DNA from: Candidatus Cloacimonadota bacterium
GTDB taxonomy: Bacteria > Cloacimonadota > Cloacimonadia > Cloacimonadales > TCS61
Length of the DNA: 64,000 nucleotides
Assembly (NCBI GenBank): GCA_021736135.1
Contig: JAIPGO010000009.1
Coordinates: 1-64,000 of the forward strand
Direction of reading: 5' to 3'
The position numbers were made by a program, and so were the translations under genes. Numbering within the stretch: the first letter of the stretch is position 1; every line of letters begins with the position of its first letter. Under the pieces are notes generated by a model. The model saw only the letters and a program-made list of their open reading frames with translations. It had not been told where the DNA came from and made no database searches. Positions 42,769 through 51,831 of the stretch are shown in pieces.

Positions 42769-42972
42769 ATGGCGAGAATGACCGTTGATCCGAACTATTG
42801 CAAAGGTTGCGGACTGTGCATTGATGCCTGTCCCAAGAAGATTATCCGGTTTTCCGAAAAGATTAACAAGAAAGGCTATCATTATGCTGAATGTTTTGAC
42901 CAGGAAGCTTGTATAGCCTGCAAGATGTGTTACACCACCTGTCCTGACGTGGCGATAACGATCGAGAAATAA
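42769..42972 (+). CDS. korD: 2-oxoacid:ferredoxin oxidoreductase, ferredoxin subunit
   Basis: 67 residues with two [4Fe-4S] motifs, YCKGCGLCIDACPK and ACIACKMCYTTCPD (each C-x2-C-x2-C-x3-C). It passes electrons from the thiamine-diphosphate centre to free ferredoxin. AAGGAG precedes the start. It is the first gene of a four-gene operon, 9 bases before korA. The order D-A-B-C is that of 2-oxoglutarate or branched-chain 2-oxoacid oxidoreductases. Confidence 0.92.
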   Translation: MARMTVDPNYCKGCGLCIDACPKKIIRFSEKINKKGYHYAECFDQEACIACKMCYTTCPDVAITIEK

Positions 42973-42981
42973 GGGGGTAAC

Positions 42982-44064
42982 ATGTCAGAAAAAGTATTAA
43001 TGAAAGGAAATGAGGCAGTGGCAGAAGCAGCGATCAGAGCTGGCTGCCGTTTATATTTTGCCTACCCGATCACACCGCAAAGCGAATTGATCGAATATAT
43101 GGCGCGTATGATGCCGAAAGTAAAGGGCACATTCGTGCAGGCGGAAAGTGAAATAGCAGCCATTAATATGGTTTATGGAGCTTCCGGCTGCGGCAAGCGG
43201 GTGATGACGTCATCATCATCACCGGGCATAGCTTTAAAACAGGAAGGCATATCTTATATGGCAGGCGCAAATCTACCGGGAGTGATCGTAAATGTGCAGC
43301 GTGGTGGACCTGGTTTAGGTGATATCCAGCCGGCGCAGGGTGATTATTTCCAGGCAACGCGTGGTGGCGGTAATGGTGATTATTACACTCCCGTACTGGC
43401 ACCGAGCACTGTGCAGGAGTTTGCTGACATGGCATCACTGGCATTTGATCTGGCAGATAAATACCGCAATCCGGTATTGATACTGGCAGACGGGCTTTTA
43501 GGTCAGATGATGGAGCCGGTGGAATTTCAACCCTATAAAACGGAAGAAGAGCTGAAAGTTCTAGATAATCAGCATCTGGACTGGTGCTGCTGTCCTAATG
43601 AAGACGAACCGAATCATCATCATCATGAGATCAATTCTCTGGAAATAGACCCGGTAGTGCTGGAACAGCATGTATTAAAATTAGGCAGAAAGTACGAAGA
43701 AATCACCCGCAATGAGCAACGCTGGGAAGATTATGACGTAAACGCTGATAATGAAATTCTGGTTGTAGCCTTTGGCACGGCATCACGCATCTGTAAATCT
43801 GCAGTTGATGATCTGAATGCGGCAGGACATAATATCGGACTCGTGCGTCCGATCACGTTGTGGCCCTATCCTTATGATGCAGTGGCAAAAGCTGTGGGAC
43901 CCAAGGTAAAGAAAGTAATCGTTTTTGAGCTGAATCTGGGACAAATGGTTCAGGACGTGAAGTTAGCAGTAAATGGCAAAGTTCCGGTAGAATTTATGGG
44001 TAAAGTAGGTGGCATATTATTTACTCCGGAAGAAGTTCTAACAAAAATCAGGGAAAATCTTTAG
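42982..44064 (+). CDS. korA: 2-oxoacid:ferredoxin oxidoreductase, alpha subunit
   Basis: 360 residues. The pyrimidine-binding domain shows GNEAVAEAAIRAGCRLYFAYPITPQSE (abridged), the E of FVQAESEIAAINM that activates the cofactor, and NVQRGGPGLGDIQPAQGDYFQ. The C-terminal domain begins EILVVAFGTASRICKSAV. A His-rich loop (NHHHHEIN) is inserted between them and is a local oddity. It decarboxylates a 2-oxoacid with CoA to acyl-CoA and CO2. The sequence resembles VorB (3-methyl-2-oxobutanoate) as much as KorA, so the substrate is open. Confidence 0.9.
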   Translation: MSEKVLMKGNEAVAEAAIRAGCRLYFAYPITPQSELIEYMARMMPKVKGTFVQAESEIAAINMVYGASGCGKRVMTSSSSPGIALKQEGISYMAGANLPGVIVNVQRGGPGLGDIQPAQGDYFQATRGGGNGDYYTPVLAPSTVQEFADMASLAFDLADKYRNPVLILADGLLGQMMEPVEFQPYKTEEELKVLDNQHLDWCCCPNEDEPNHHHHEINSLEIDPVVLEQHVLKLGRKYEEITRNEQRWEDYDVNADNEILVVAFGTASRICKSAVDDLNAAGHNIGLVRPITLWPYPYDAVAKAVGPKVKKVIVFELNLGQMVQDVKLAVNGKVPVEFMGKVGGILFTPEEVLTKIRENL

Positions 44065-44072
44065 GAGGAAAC

Positions 44073-44819
44073 ATGCAGATAATAGCAACGAGACCAAAAA
44101 CACTTACCGATTTGAATTTCACCTATTGTCCCGGCTGCCTTCATGGTGTGGCACACCGGCTGATAGCGGAAGCGATAGATGAACTAGGCATGAGAAACCA
44201 GATGATGGGCGTAGCGCCCGTAGGATGTTCCGTATTTGCATATAAATTCTTTAATATAGACATGCAGGAAGCAGCCCATGGCAGAGCGCCGGCGCTGGCA
44301 ACCGGCATGAAGAGAGCGCGTCCTGATATGCACGTTTTCACTTATCAGGGAGATGGCGACCTGGCAGCGATAGGCACGGCAGAAATAGTGCATGCAGCTA
44401 ATCGTGGAGAACATATCACCGTATTCTTCGTTAATAATGCGATTTACGGCATGACAGGGGGTCAGATGGCTCCAACAACCTTACCGAATATGAAAACCAC
44501 AACATCACCTTACGGTAGAGATGTGGATGATATCGGTTACCCGATCCGCGTTTGTGAATTGCTTGATTCACTGGTGGCACCTTATTTCATCGAAAGAGTA
44601 AGTTTATTATCACCCGCAGAGATCATGAAAGCCAAAAAGACAGTACTTAAAGCCTTGCAGTATAATAAAGAAGAGCGTGGATTCACGTTTGTGGAATTCG
44701 TCTCCACCTGCCCCACGAACTGGGGACTTGATGCTCTGGAATCACGGAACTGGGCACGGGAAAATATGCTTCCCTTCTTCAATGTGAAGAATTACCGCGA
44801 TAAAGGCAAGGAGGCATAA
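44073..44819 (+). CDS. korB: 2-oxoacid:ferredoxin oxidoreductase, beta (ThDP) subunit
   Basis: 248 residues, normal length. The start TYCPGCLHGV has the Cys pair-type iron-sulfur ligand region, and the ThDP-binding motif is GDGDLAAIG ... NNAIYGMTGGQ, with the family's APTTLPN-like continuation. It binds thiamine diphosphate and carries the cluster nearest to it. AGGAGG precedes the ATG, and the next gene starts on the base after its stop. Confidence 0.93.
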   Translation: MQIIATRPKTLTDLNFTYCPGCLHGVAHRLIAEAIDELGMRNQMMGVAPVGCSVFAYKFFNIDMQEAAHGRAPALATGMKRARPDMHVFTYQGDGDLAAIGTAEIVHAANRGEHITVFFVNNAIYGMTGGQMAPTTLPNMKTTTSPYGRDVDDIGYPIRVCELLDSLVAPYFIERVSLLSPAEIMKAKKTVLKALQYNKEERGFTFVEFVSTCPTNWGLDALESRNWARENMLPFFNVKNYRDKGKEA

Positions 44820-45359
44820 ATGAAATCTGAAATGATCTGCGCAGGATTTGGAGGACAAGGTGTATTGACCATTGGCAAGTTTATGGTCAAAGCAGGCATG
44901 GTGGAAGGCAAAAATGTTTCCTGGCTGCCATCTTACGGACCGGAAATGCGGGGTGGAACGGCAAATGTATCCACAGTTATATCCGATAAACCTGTTGGTT
45001 CACCCATAATATCTTATCCGGACATCGTGATTGCTCTTAATCAGCCATCCATAGATAAATTTGGATATAATATCAAAGCCGGAGGACTATTGATCTATAA
45101 TGAAGATATGTGTCCTAACGGTATAGACAGAGACGACATTGACATTGTGAAAGCACCGATGTCTTCCATTGCCATAGAGATAGGTAGTGCCCGTGTGCTG
45201 AACATGGTGGCAATTGGCATCATAATCGGTAGAACGGGACTGGTGAAGATTGAAACGATGCTTGATTCCATCGCCCCTTTAAAGAAAAAGGCACCTGAGC
45301 TTTATGAAATGAATGTGTTAGCAATCGAAAAGGGCTTTGAAATAGGCAAAAAACTTTAG
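44820..45359 (+). CDS. korC: 2-oxoacid:ferredoxin oxidoreductase, gamma subunit
   Basis: 179 residues, full length. The family motifs FGGQGVLTIGKFMVKAGM, SYGPEMRGGTANVSTVISD and the MVAIGIIIGRTGLV segment are present. It completes the four-subunit enzyme that in anaerobes makes reduced ferredoxin from amino-acid-derived 2-oxoacids. It directly abuts korB; a hairpin lies 9 bases behind its stop. Confidence 0.93.
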   Translation: MKSEMICAGFGGQGVLTIGKFMVKAGMVEGKNVSWLPSYGPEMRGGTANVSTVISDKPVGSPIISYPDIVIALNQPSIDKFGYNIKAGGLLIYNEDMCPNGIDRDDIDIVKAPMSSIAIEIGSARVLNMVAIGIIIGRTGLVKIETMLDSIAPLKKKAPELYEMNVLAIEKGFEIGKKL

Positions 45360-45367
45360 TATAAACC

Positions 45368-45391
45368 GGCAGGATTCTACGGGATCCTGCC
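45368..45391 (+). terminator. hairpin after the kor operon
   Basis: GGCAGGAT (45368-45375) and ATCCTGCC (45384-45391) pair perfectly around an 8-base loop. No strong T-tract follows, so it may be partial. Confidence 0.5.
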
Positions 45392-45422
45392 TGATATTCA
45401 ATTAAAAGAAAGAGAGAAAATT

Positions 45423-46031
45423 ATGAAGAAAATCATCTATTTCGCCATCGTATCCCTTGTTGTATTTATGCTGAGCGGCTGCGCCAGCAGTACACCTCAG
45501 GTAAAACGCGTCAGTCTGGATGAAATTCCCGATTATTCCTGGCGCTGGGGTGAAAATGATAACAGAATAGTATCCGAACAGATAACTATGGAAATGCTTT
45601 CCTCACCGTGGTTGCCCAGTTTCCGAGAGGAAGAAGGCAGAAAACCGGTACTTATCGTTGGCACAATAAGAAACCTGAGCAGTGAACACATTGAAACGCA
45701 GTCATTTGTAAAAACCATTGAAACCCAGATCACTAACAGCGGCAAAGTAAAATTAGTAGCTTCACGCACAGAAAGAAAAGAAATCCGTGATGAACGCATG
45801 GAACAACAAAACTATGCCTCTGATGAAACAGCAAAGGCTTTAGCCAGAGAAACAGGCGCTGATATAATGCTGCAGGGAAGCATAAAATCCACACGGGATA
45901 CCAAAGGTGGAAAATCCGTGATCACATACCAGGTGGATATGGAACTGATCAATCTGGAAACCAATGAGAAACTCTGGATGGGTTCCGTCCCGATATCAAA
46001 GATTGATTCTCCTGCTAAGGCAAAGTGGTAA
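45423..46031 (+). CDS. LpoB-like lipoprotein (penicillin-binding protein activator family)
   Basis: 202 residues with lipobox FMLSGCASS. The mature domain is the CsgG/LpoB alpha-beta fold: ERPVLIVGTIRNLSSEHIET-like strand and helix (here KPVLIVGTIRN), NSGKVKLVASRTER, ARETGADIMLQGSI and YQVDMELINLETNEKLW. In gamma-proteobacteria LpoB activates PBP1b; members elsewhere are linked to CsgG-type export. It heads three consecutive lipoprotein genes in the same order seen in other bacteria. Confidence 0.85.
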   Translation: MKKIIYFAIVSLVVFMLSGCASSTPQVKRVSLDEIPDYSWRWGENDNRIVSEQITMEMLSSPWLPSFREEEGRKPVLIVGTIRNLSSEHIETQSFVKTIETQITNSGKVKLVASRTERKEIRDERMEQQNYASDETAKALARETGADIMLQGSIKSTRDTKGGKSVITYQVDMELINLETNEKLWMGSVPISKIDSPAKAKW

Positions 46032-46035
46032 TATA

Positions 46036-47424
46036 TTGAATTTTCGAAGCATAAGTTTAATCTTACTGAGCATTATCCTTTTAAGCTGTTCCTATATGGG
46101 AACGAATAAGACATTTTTTTCAGATACAACGGAAATGGCCTTTAATGGAGATTTTGGCACAGCAATAACGGCAACAGAGAATGCTAAAGATATAGTATAT
46201 AAGCTCAAGGACAGGGTAATGTATTTTCTTGATCTGGGTATGCTGCTGCATTACCAGGGCGAATATGAGCGCAGCAATGCGATGCTGGAGCAGGCGGAAA
46301 GAGCAATTGAGGAACTATATACAAAAAGCATTTCTAAAGCGGCACTTTCCCTGCTGCTGAATGATAATGCGCTTGATTATGCCGGAGAAGATTACGAAGA
46401 CATCTATATCAACATCTTTAAATCATTGAATTATATCCATTGTAAAGACAATGAAGCAGCCTTTGTAGAAGTGCGCCGGGTTAATGAAAAGCTGACTGCC
46501 CTGGAAGATAAATATGCCAGATTAAGTTCAGGACTTAACACTTCCAAAGATGCCAAAATCAAACTGGAAGCTGGTAAGAACCGTTTTTTCAATTCAGCGC
46601 TGGCAAGATATTTAAGCCTTCTTTTATACCGCAACAGTGGAAAATGGGATGATGTGCGCATTGATGCAGACAGATTCAGAGCTGCCTGGGAAGAACAGGG
46701 CAGCATCTATAATTTTGATGCACCGGATATATCGGCAGGACTGCAACCTGATGGAGCTGCGCATCTGAATCTTTTCTGCTTCACGGGATTATCACCAGAT
46801 AAGCGCTCAAAAACCTGGTGGATACGTACTTTTAAAGACCATATCTTCATTGGAGAATCTAAGGAAAGTTTATCCGGTGAGGAAGTGCTTAATTATGCAG
46901 ATATGTTTTACTGGAAAGACGTGGAGGATAATCTATTCTTTAAATTCGAAATCCCGCTTTTTCAGCCGCGCCCTTCGAATATCTACCGAATGGAAGTATT
47001 GATCGACGAGAAAAGTTACCGAACTCATAAAGTTGAGAGTATTGATAAAGTTGCAGAAGCAACTTTTGCAGTAAAAAAACCGCTGGTTTATCTTAAAACC
47101 ATCCTGCGCACAGTATCCAAAGGCTTGCTGGCAAAACAGGGTAAAGACAAGATGGATAAGCAGTTCAATAACGATTTTCTTTCTTCACTGGCGGCAATAG
47201 GTACAGATATTGCCGTATCCGCCACGGAACAGGCAGACCTGCGCATTTCGCATTTCTTTCCAAAAGTTGCTTACATTGCAGATATACCTTTGTCCACAGG
47301 TACTCACCAGATTACGATCAACTATTATAATAAATTTGGCAGTATTATTTATTCAGATAACCGGGGAAAAGTGGAAATTACTCCGGATAAACTTAATATC
47401 ATAGAATCAATATGTCTGCAATAG
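46036..47424 (+). CDS. COG3014-family lipoprotein
   Basis: 462 residues from a TTG at 46036, four bases after the LpoB-like stop; this start gives a proper signal peptide (SISLILLSIILLSC). A longer frame from 45964 would only overlap the previous gene. The mature part is helical with TPR-like stretches (MLLHYQGEYERSNAMLEQAE, FKSLNYIHCKDNEAAFVEVRR, abridged) and then a beta-rich second half ending in SDNRGKVEITPD. The family occurs next to LpoB genes and is of unknown function. Confidence 0.8.
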   Translation: MNFRSISLILLSIILLSCSYMGTNKTFFSDTTEMAFNGDFGTAITATENAKDIVYKLKDRVMYFLDLGMLLHYQGEYERSNAMLEQAERAIEELYTKSISKAALSLLLNDNALDYAGEDYEDIYINIFKSLNYIHCKDNEAAFVEVRRVNEKLTALEDKYARLSSGLNTSKDAKIKLEAGKNRFFNSALARYLSLLLYRNSGKWDDVRIDADRFRAAWEEQGSIYNFDAPDISAGLQPDGAAHLNLFCFTGLSPDKRSKTWWIRTFKDHIFIGESKESLSGEEVLNYADMFYWKDVEDNLFFKFEIPLFQPRPSNIYRMEVLIDEKSYRTHKVESIDKVAEATFAVKKPLVYLKTILRTVSKGLLAKQGKDKMDKQFNNDFLSSLAAIGTDIAVSATEQADLRISHFFPKVAYIADIPLSTGTHQITINYYNKFGSIIYSDNRGKVEITPDKLNIIESICLQ

Positions 47425-47435
47425 AGGTAATAAAA

Positions 47436-48470
47436 ATGAAAAGAGCTATTATAATGATCCTTGCCTTATTACTGGTGATGACTTCCTGCGCCGGCAATAA
47501 GAAAAGCGCAGGGGAGCCTGAATGGCTGACCAATCCGGAAAGCCGCTATCCCAGCCGTACTTATATCACGGCCATCGGTTCCGGTTTTTCACGTTCAGAT
47601 GCAGAACAGGATGCAGCAGGAAAACTGGCGCGTATCTTTCGTTCTGATGTGCAAACTTCCGAAATAACTGAATTACGTTATGAGGAATTAACCCGTGGTG
47701 CAGAAACAGAAACTGAGGATTATGGAAAAGTAACACGTAATATTCAGCTTTCAGCAGAAGAATCCCTAATCAACATCCAGTTCGGTGAAAGCTTTACTGA
47801 TGAAATGGGCAAAGTGCACAGTATTGCCTATCTGGAGCGCTTTTCCACTGCCACGATCTATGAAGAGATGATCTCCGGAAACAGCGAAAAAGTTAACTAT
47901 TATCTTAAGCAGAGCTCAATTCTCGCTGACCCTCTTGACAAATATGCTTACGCAGGAGCGGCCTGGACTATCGCCATCAAAAATGAAGACCTTCTGCGTC
48001 AGGTAAAGATAATTTCCCCCTCTCTGGGTGACATGATCAGCGCAGATTACGAAGTGAGAGAAGTGGAACAGACATACCATGATCTGGCGCGCGGGATAAC
48101 CTTTACCATAATAGTGGAAAACGATGAAGATCAGAAGATTACCAGCATCATAAAGAGGCTTTTGACCCAAAAAGGATTCCGGATTTCAGATACGGAAGGC
48201 TATCTCACCTGCAGCGGGAAAATTATCATCGAAAAGACTGACCTTAATCGAGCTGATGAGACTATCTTTTATCGCTGGGAACTGGCACTTGATCTTACAA
48301 ATCCGCAGGACGAGAACATACTCACATTTAATCCCAAGGGTCGTTCGGGTTCAGTTTCTGACTCGGAAGCAATTTCCAGAGTCTATCGTGACTTGGAAAA
48401 AGAACTGAATAAAACTCTGCTCAAAGATCTGGACCGCTGGTTTGACAATATTGTTTTGCAGGCAAAGTAA
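47436..48470 (+). CDS. LPP20-family lipoprotein
   Basis: 344 residues from the ATG at 47436. Lipobox LVMTSC. The N-terminal half is the LPP20 domain: EPEWLTNPESRYP, then TYITAIGSGFSRSDAEQDA and a helix rich in Ala and Arg. The second half (FTIIVENDEDQKITSIIKR) resembles the repeated alpha/beta part of CsgG-like outer-membrane lipoproteins. It follows COG3014 by 11 bases and directly abuts the YjbQ gene. The three lipoproteins probably form one envelope complex. Confidence 0.82.
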   Translation: MKRAIIMILALLLVMTSCAGNKKSAGEPEWLTNPESRYPSRTYITAIGSGFSRSDAEQDAAGKLARIFRSDVQTSEITELRYEELTRGAETETEDYGKVTRNIQLSAEESLINIQFGESFTDEMGKVHSIAYLERFSTATIYEEMISGNSEKVNYYLKQSSILADPLDKYAYAGAAWTIAIKNEDLLRQVKIISPSLGDMISADYEVREVEQTYHDLARGITFTIIVENDEDQKITSIIKRLLTQKGFRISDTEGYLTCSGKIIIEKTDLNRADETIFYRWELALDLTNPQDENILTFNPKGRSGSVSDSEAISRVYRDLEKELNKTLLKDLDRWFDNIVLQAK

Positions 48471-48887
48471 ATGAAATCATATCGCAAAGAACTCTGGTAT
48501 AATACTGCCGTTCGCCGGCAACTGCTCAATATCACTCCCCAGATAAACGATTGCCTGCGGGAAAGCGGAATAAAAGAAGGCTTATGCCTTGTTAATGCCA
48601 TGCATATCACAGCAAGTGTATTTATTAATGATAATGAGAGTGGACTGCATAGCGATTTCGAGCGCTGGCTGGAAAAACTTGCCCCGGAAAAACCTTATTC
48701 CCAGTATGCACATAACGGTTTTGAAGATAATGCCGATGCTCATCTGAAAAGAACCATTATGGGGCGCGAAGTAGTGGTTGCCATCACGGAGGGAAAGCTT
48801 GATTTCGGACCCTGGGAGCAGATTTTCTATGGCGAGTTCGACGGCATGCGCCGCAAAAGAGTGCTTGTAAAAATTATCGGAGAATAA
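48471..48887 (+). CDS. YjbQ/UPF0047 family protein, second copy
   Basis: 138 residues. Family motifs: [43 protein letters not shown] and [21 protein letters not shown]. It differs clearly from the copy at 8049-8444, especially at the N-terminus ([20 protein letters not shown]), and belongs to the longer subgroup of the family. It abuts the LPP20 gene and is followed by the CGGC-domain gene, so it travels with this operon. Confidence 0.88.
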   Translation: MKSYRKELWYNTAVRRQLLNITPQINDCLRESGIKEGLCLVNAMHITASVFINDNESGLHSDFERWLEKLAPEKPYSQYAHNGFEDNADAHLKRTIMGREVVVAITEGKLDFGPWEQIFYGEFDGMRRKRVLVKIIGE

Positions 48888-48892
48888 TAATA

Positions 48893-49335
48893 ATGGAAAC
48901 TAGAAAAATTGGCATTATAATCTGCGACCGCTACCGTAGATGCGCTGGAGGAAAATGCCTGCGAGCTCTAAAAAACAGGGAAGGCGCCTTTGGCAGATAT
49001 GAAAATTGTGATGTGGAACTGGTTGGTTACACTTCCTGTGATGGCTGCCCCGGAGGAAACATCGAATACGCAGTTGACGAAATGCTGAAAAATGGCGTGA
49101 ACACTGTCCATTTTGCCAAGGGCTGCTGGTCGGATATCCGCCATGTCCACGCATCAGTTATTTTCGTGATTATATTCAGCAGAAATATGATGTAGAAGTA
49201 ATATTGGGAACTCATCCAATTCCCGAGAAATATTTTGATGTACATGAAAAACTGGGAACCTGGAACAGCGACCAGTGGCAGGAATTTATTAAGCCGGTTA
49301 TAACAGATCCGGCAACACGAAAAAATTACGATTAA
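48893..49335 (+). pseudogene. CGGC-domain protein gene with a single frameshift
   Basis: The first frame gives IGIIICDRYRRCAGGKCLRAL ... VELVGYTSCDGCPGGN ... NTVHFAKG and then runs off into nonsense to a stop at 49195. From about 49123 the frame one base over continues in register: LLVGYPPCPRISYFRDYIQ, then KYDVEVILGTHPIPEKYF, ending ...ITDPATRKNYD with a stop at 49333-49335. Restoring one C within AAGGGCTGCTGG would give the normal VHFAKGLLVGYPPCP. The family binds metal through its many Cys; function unknown. It is either a real mutation or a base-call error. Confidence 0.85.
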
Positions 49336-50036
49336 CCGATAATCTCACGCAGATCGCGTACAGCTTGTCCCAGTCCCGAAAAAATAGCACGCGCCAGCAA
49401 CGTGTACCCAATGCGGAATTCATCAATTCCCTTAATTTCCACCAGCGTTCTGATGTTTCGGTAATCAATGCCATGCCCCACGGCACAAATCTTATGATAC
49501 TGTTTCACGATATCTACGGAACGATGAATGTTCTCTATTTCGAGGTTAATTTCCTTATTATCGGTTAAAAATGCGAAGTTTCCCGTACATATTTCAATCA
49601 TCTGGATGTCCAGCCTGGCTGCCTGTTTGATCTGTTCCGGGTCAGGATCCATCAGAAAACATACTTTAAAACCTTTTTCACGTAATTCGGAAACTGTTTC
49701 GTCCAGGTTTTTATTCATTTTGAGACCCTTCTGGATCACATTGTTTTCATGATAAGTCGGAATTATAGTGATCATATCGGGTTTATAGCTTTGTGCCAGT
49801 TCAATATAATCCCGGCGATTGGATATTTCCAGATTTAGGCAGGTTTGCACGGTCTCTCTTAAAAGCTTAATATCCCTCGGTTGAATGGCAACTTGACCTG
49901 AACTGAGACGCACAGAAATACTATCGGCACCGTTAAGTTCGCAGATAGCGGCAGCAGTAACCGGATCCGGCTCAAGTGAATCCCTGAGATTTCTTAATCC
50001 GGCTATTCTATCCAGCTTTACGCTAAGTTTTCTCAT
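49332..50036 (-). CDS. pdxJ: pyridoxine 5'-phosphate synthase
   Basis: 234 residues, a TIM barrel of normal length. Motifs: KLDRIAGLRNLR, GADSISVRL, RDIKLL, NLEISN, FLMDPDPEQI, EICTGNFA and GHGIDYRNI, and the IGYTLLARAIFSGL end. It condenses 1-deoxy-xylulose 5-phosphate with 3-amino-2-oxopropyl phosphate to pyridoxine 5'-phosphate. It is the last gene of the mutL-miaA-ppiC-pdxJ run. Its stop overlaps the stop of the convergent CGGC gene by two to three bases. Confidence 0.93.
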   Translation of the reverse strand: MRKLSVKLDRIAGLRNLRDSLEPDPVTAAAICELNGADSISVRLSSGQVAIQPRDIKLLRETVQTCLNLEISNRRDYIELAQSYKPDMITIIPTYHENNVIQKGLKMNKNLDETVSELREKGFKVCFLMDPDPEQIKQAARLDIQMIEICTGNFAFLTDNKEINLEIENIHRSVDIVKQYHKICAVGHGIDYRNIRTLVEIKGIDEFRIGYTLLARAIFSGLGQAVRDLREIIG

Positions 50037-50064
50037 TATTCTCCCCTTAATTGTAAATTATGGA

Positions 50065-50901
50065 TTATTTTATATCAATATCAGCCTGCTGGCGCAGTTC
50101 GGCATAGTGCTTCTCAACATTCAGTTCAAAAAACATCTTTTGACGGTAACGCTTCAGGAGATGCTTAACTTCCAGGAAATCAAGTCTCCGGGCAGGCTCA
50201 TATTCTTTGATATAAAAGATATGGTAGCCAAAAATTGTTTCGATAATATCACTTACTTCACCTTTATTGAGCTTGAAGATAGCTTCATCCAGCTCCGGCA
50301 TTAGTTGTCCGGGAATAACATACCCCAGATCGCCGTTCTTCAGAACACTGGGACAACAGGAATTATTTTGAGCCAGTTCTTCAAAATCCTTTTCAGTCTT
50401 GATCTTTTTTCTAATATTTCTGGCAGTCTCTATAGCGTCAGGTAAATTGTTACTTATCAAAATGTGGCTTACCCGAGCTCTATCTTCTGTAATAAACAGG
50501 TCGCTGTTGCTCTCGAAGAACTTTAGCAATTTTTCTTCGCAATCATCATCATCGCAGTCAAATCTGTTATGCAGGTATTTGCCGACGAGAATGTGTTTCT
50601 CCAGCCGGTTTCTCAATTCGGTTTCGGTGAGATGGTATTCCTCCAGTTTTGCCTTATATTTCTCTTCGGTACAAAAATGAGTGATCACATCCACAAAACC
50701 TTCATCAACTTCATATTCCTCAACAATGATCCCTAATTTTTCAGCAGCTTGAGTGACCAGCTCAGTATTAATCAGGCTTTTCAATGCTTTCCTAGTAGTC
50801 TCCTGGGCTGAAATATCTTTACAGCGGAGGTTCATAAAAATACTTTCACAATCTAACTGTCTGGAAGTGATTTCCTTACCATTAATTCTTGCTACTATCA
50901 T
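50065..50901 (-). CDS. PpiC/parvulin-type peptidyl-prolyl isomerase
   Basis: 278 residues. A SurA-like N-terminal helical part (INGKEITSRQLDCESIFMNL, TRKALKSLINTELV) leads into one parvulin domain: ARVSHILISNN, DFEELAQNNSCCPS, NGDLGYVIPGQLMPELDEAIF and FGYHIFYIKEY. No signal peptide is seen, so it is probably cytoplasmic, unlike SurA. A local Asp/Cys-rich loop (CDDDDCEEK) is unusual. It lies 6 bases after miaA and 28 before pdxJ. Confidence 0.9.
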   Translation of the reverse strand: MIVARINGKEITSRQLDCESIFMNLRCKDISAQETTRKALKSLINTELVTQAAEKLGIIVEEYEVDEGFVDVITHFCTEEKYKAKLEEYHLTETELRNRLEKHILVGKYLHNRFDCDDDDCEEKLLKFFESNSDLFITEDRARVSHILISNNLPDAIETARNIRKKIKTEKDFEELAQNNSCCPSVLKNGDLGYVIPGQLMPELDEAIFKLNKGEVSDIIETIFGYHIFYIKEYEPARRLDFLEVKHLLKRYRQKMFFELNVEKHYAELRQQADIDIK

Positions 50902-50907
50902 ATCCTG

Positions 50908-51831
50908 TTATTTTCTCCAGTACTCTTCAATTTTTTCCTGTACATGATATAGGTTAAGAGAATCCAGATCGATTGTCAAATGAAATTCCTGTTTTCTATA
51001 CCAGGTTAGTTGTCTTTTTGCATAATTACGACTGTGCTGCTTCACTTTTTCCACTGTTTCGGCAAGTGAAACCTCGTTTTTCAACCAGGGAAAGAACTCT
51101 CTGTAACCAACCGAATTCAAACCGGGATCACTTTCTTTGTAGCCATTATTCAGCAGCCACTTTATTTCTTCAGTCAATCCAGCCTCCAACATAAGATCAA
51201 CGCGTCTATTGATCCTGTCATATAGCTTGATTCGATCCCGTGTGAAGAGGATATTCAGATAGTTATATTCAAATTTATTTTGACCTGCTTTCCAGAATGC
51301 GGAAAGCGGGGTTCCCGTCTCTGTAAAAACCTCCAGCGCTCGTTGCTGCCGATGCAGATCATTCATCTCAATACCGGCTGCCGCTTCCGCGTCCACCTGA
51401 CGGAGAAAACTATAAATTTCCGTAGGGGAAGAATGCTCAATTAAAGTGCTTACCTGCTTTCTTGTTTCACTGCTTATGGGGGGGATTGCAGCAAGTCCAT
51501 TGACTAAAGCTGAGATATAAAATCCTGTTCCTCCAACAACGAAAGGAATTTTACCTCGCCCCCAGATATCATTCAGGCATTCCAGGGCATCAAGCCGGAA
51601 TTGTCCGGCATTGTAATCCTCATCAGGCGATACAATATCCAGTAAATGGTATTTTATTCTGTCTCTTGTTTCACTGTCCGGTTTGGCCGTTCCAATATCC
51701 AGATAGCGATACACCTGCCGGGAATCAGCAGAAATTATTTCCCCGTTAAATTTCAGTGACAGAGCTTCAGCAAGTGAGCTTTTACCCACACCTGTAGGAC
51801 CCTGCATTATGATTAGAAACTTTTCCTGCAT
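50908..51831 (-). CDS. miaA: tRNA dimethylallyltransferase
   Basis: 307 residues. P-loop GPTGVGKSSLAEAL, DSRQVYRYLDIGTAKP, HHLLDIVSPDE-type motif (KYHLLDIVSPDEDYNAGQF, abridged), VGGTGFYISAL and the C-terminal RNYAKRQLTWYRK are all present. It transfers a dimethylallyl group to A37 of tRNAs reading U-starting codons. It starts on the last base of mutL, an order (mutL-miaA) found in many bacteria. Confidence 0.96.
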   Translation of the reverse strand: MQEKFLIIMQGPTGVGKSSLAEALSLKFNGEIISADSRQVYRYLDIGTAKPDSETRDRIKYHLLDIVSPDEDYNAGQFRLDALECLNDIWGRGKIPFVVGGTGFYISALVNGLAAIPPISSETRKQVSTLIEHSSPTEIYSFLRQVDAEAAAGIEMNDLHRQQRALEVFTETGTPLSAFWKAGQNKFEYNYLNILFTRDRIKLYDRINRRVDLMLEAGLTEEIKWLLNNGYKESDPGLNSVGYREFFPWLKNEVSLAETVEKVKQHSRNYAKRQLTWYRKQEFHLTIDLDSLNLYHVQEKIEEYWRK

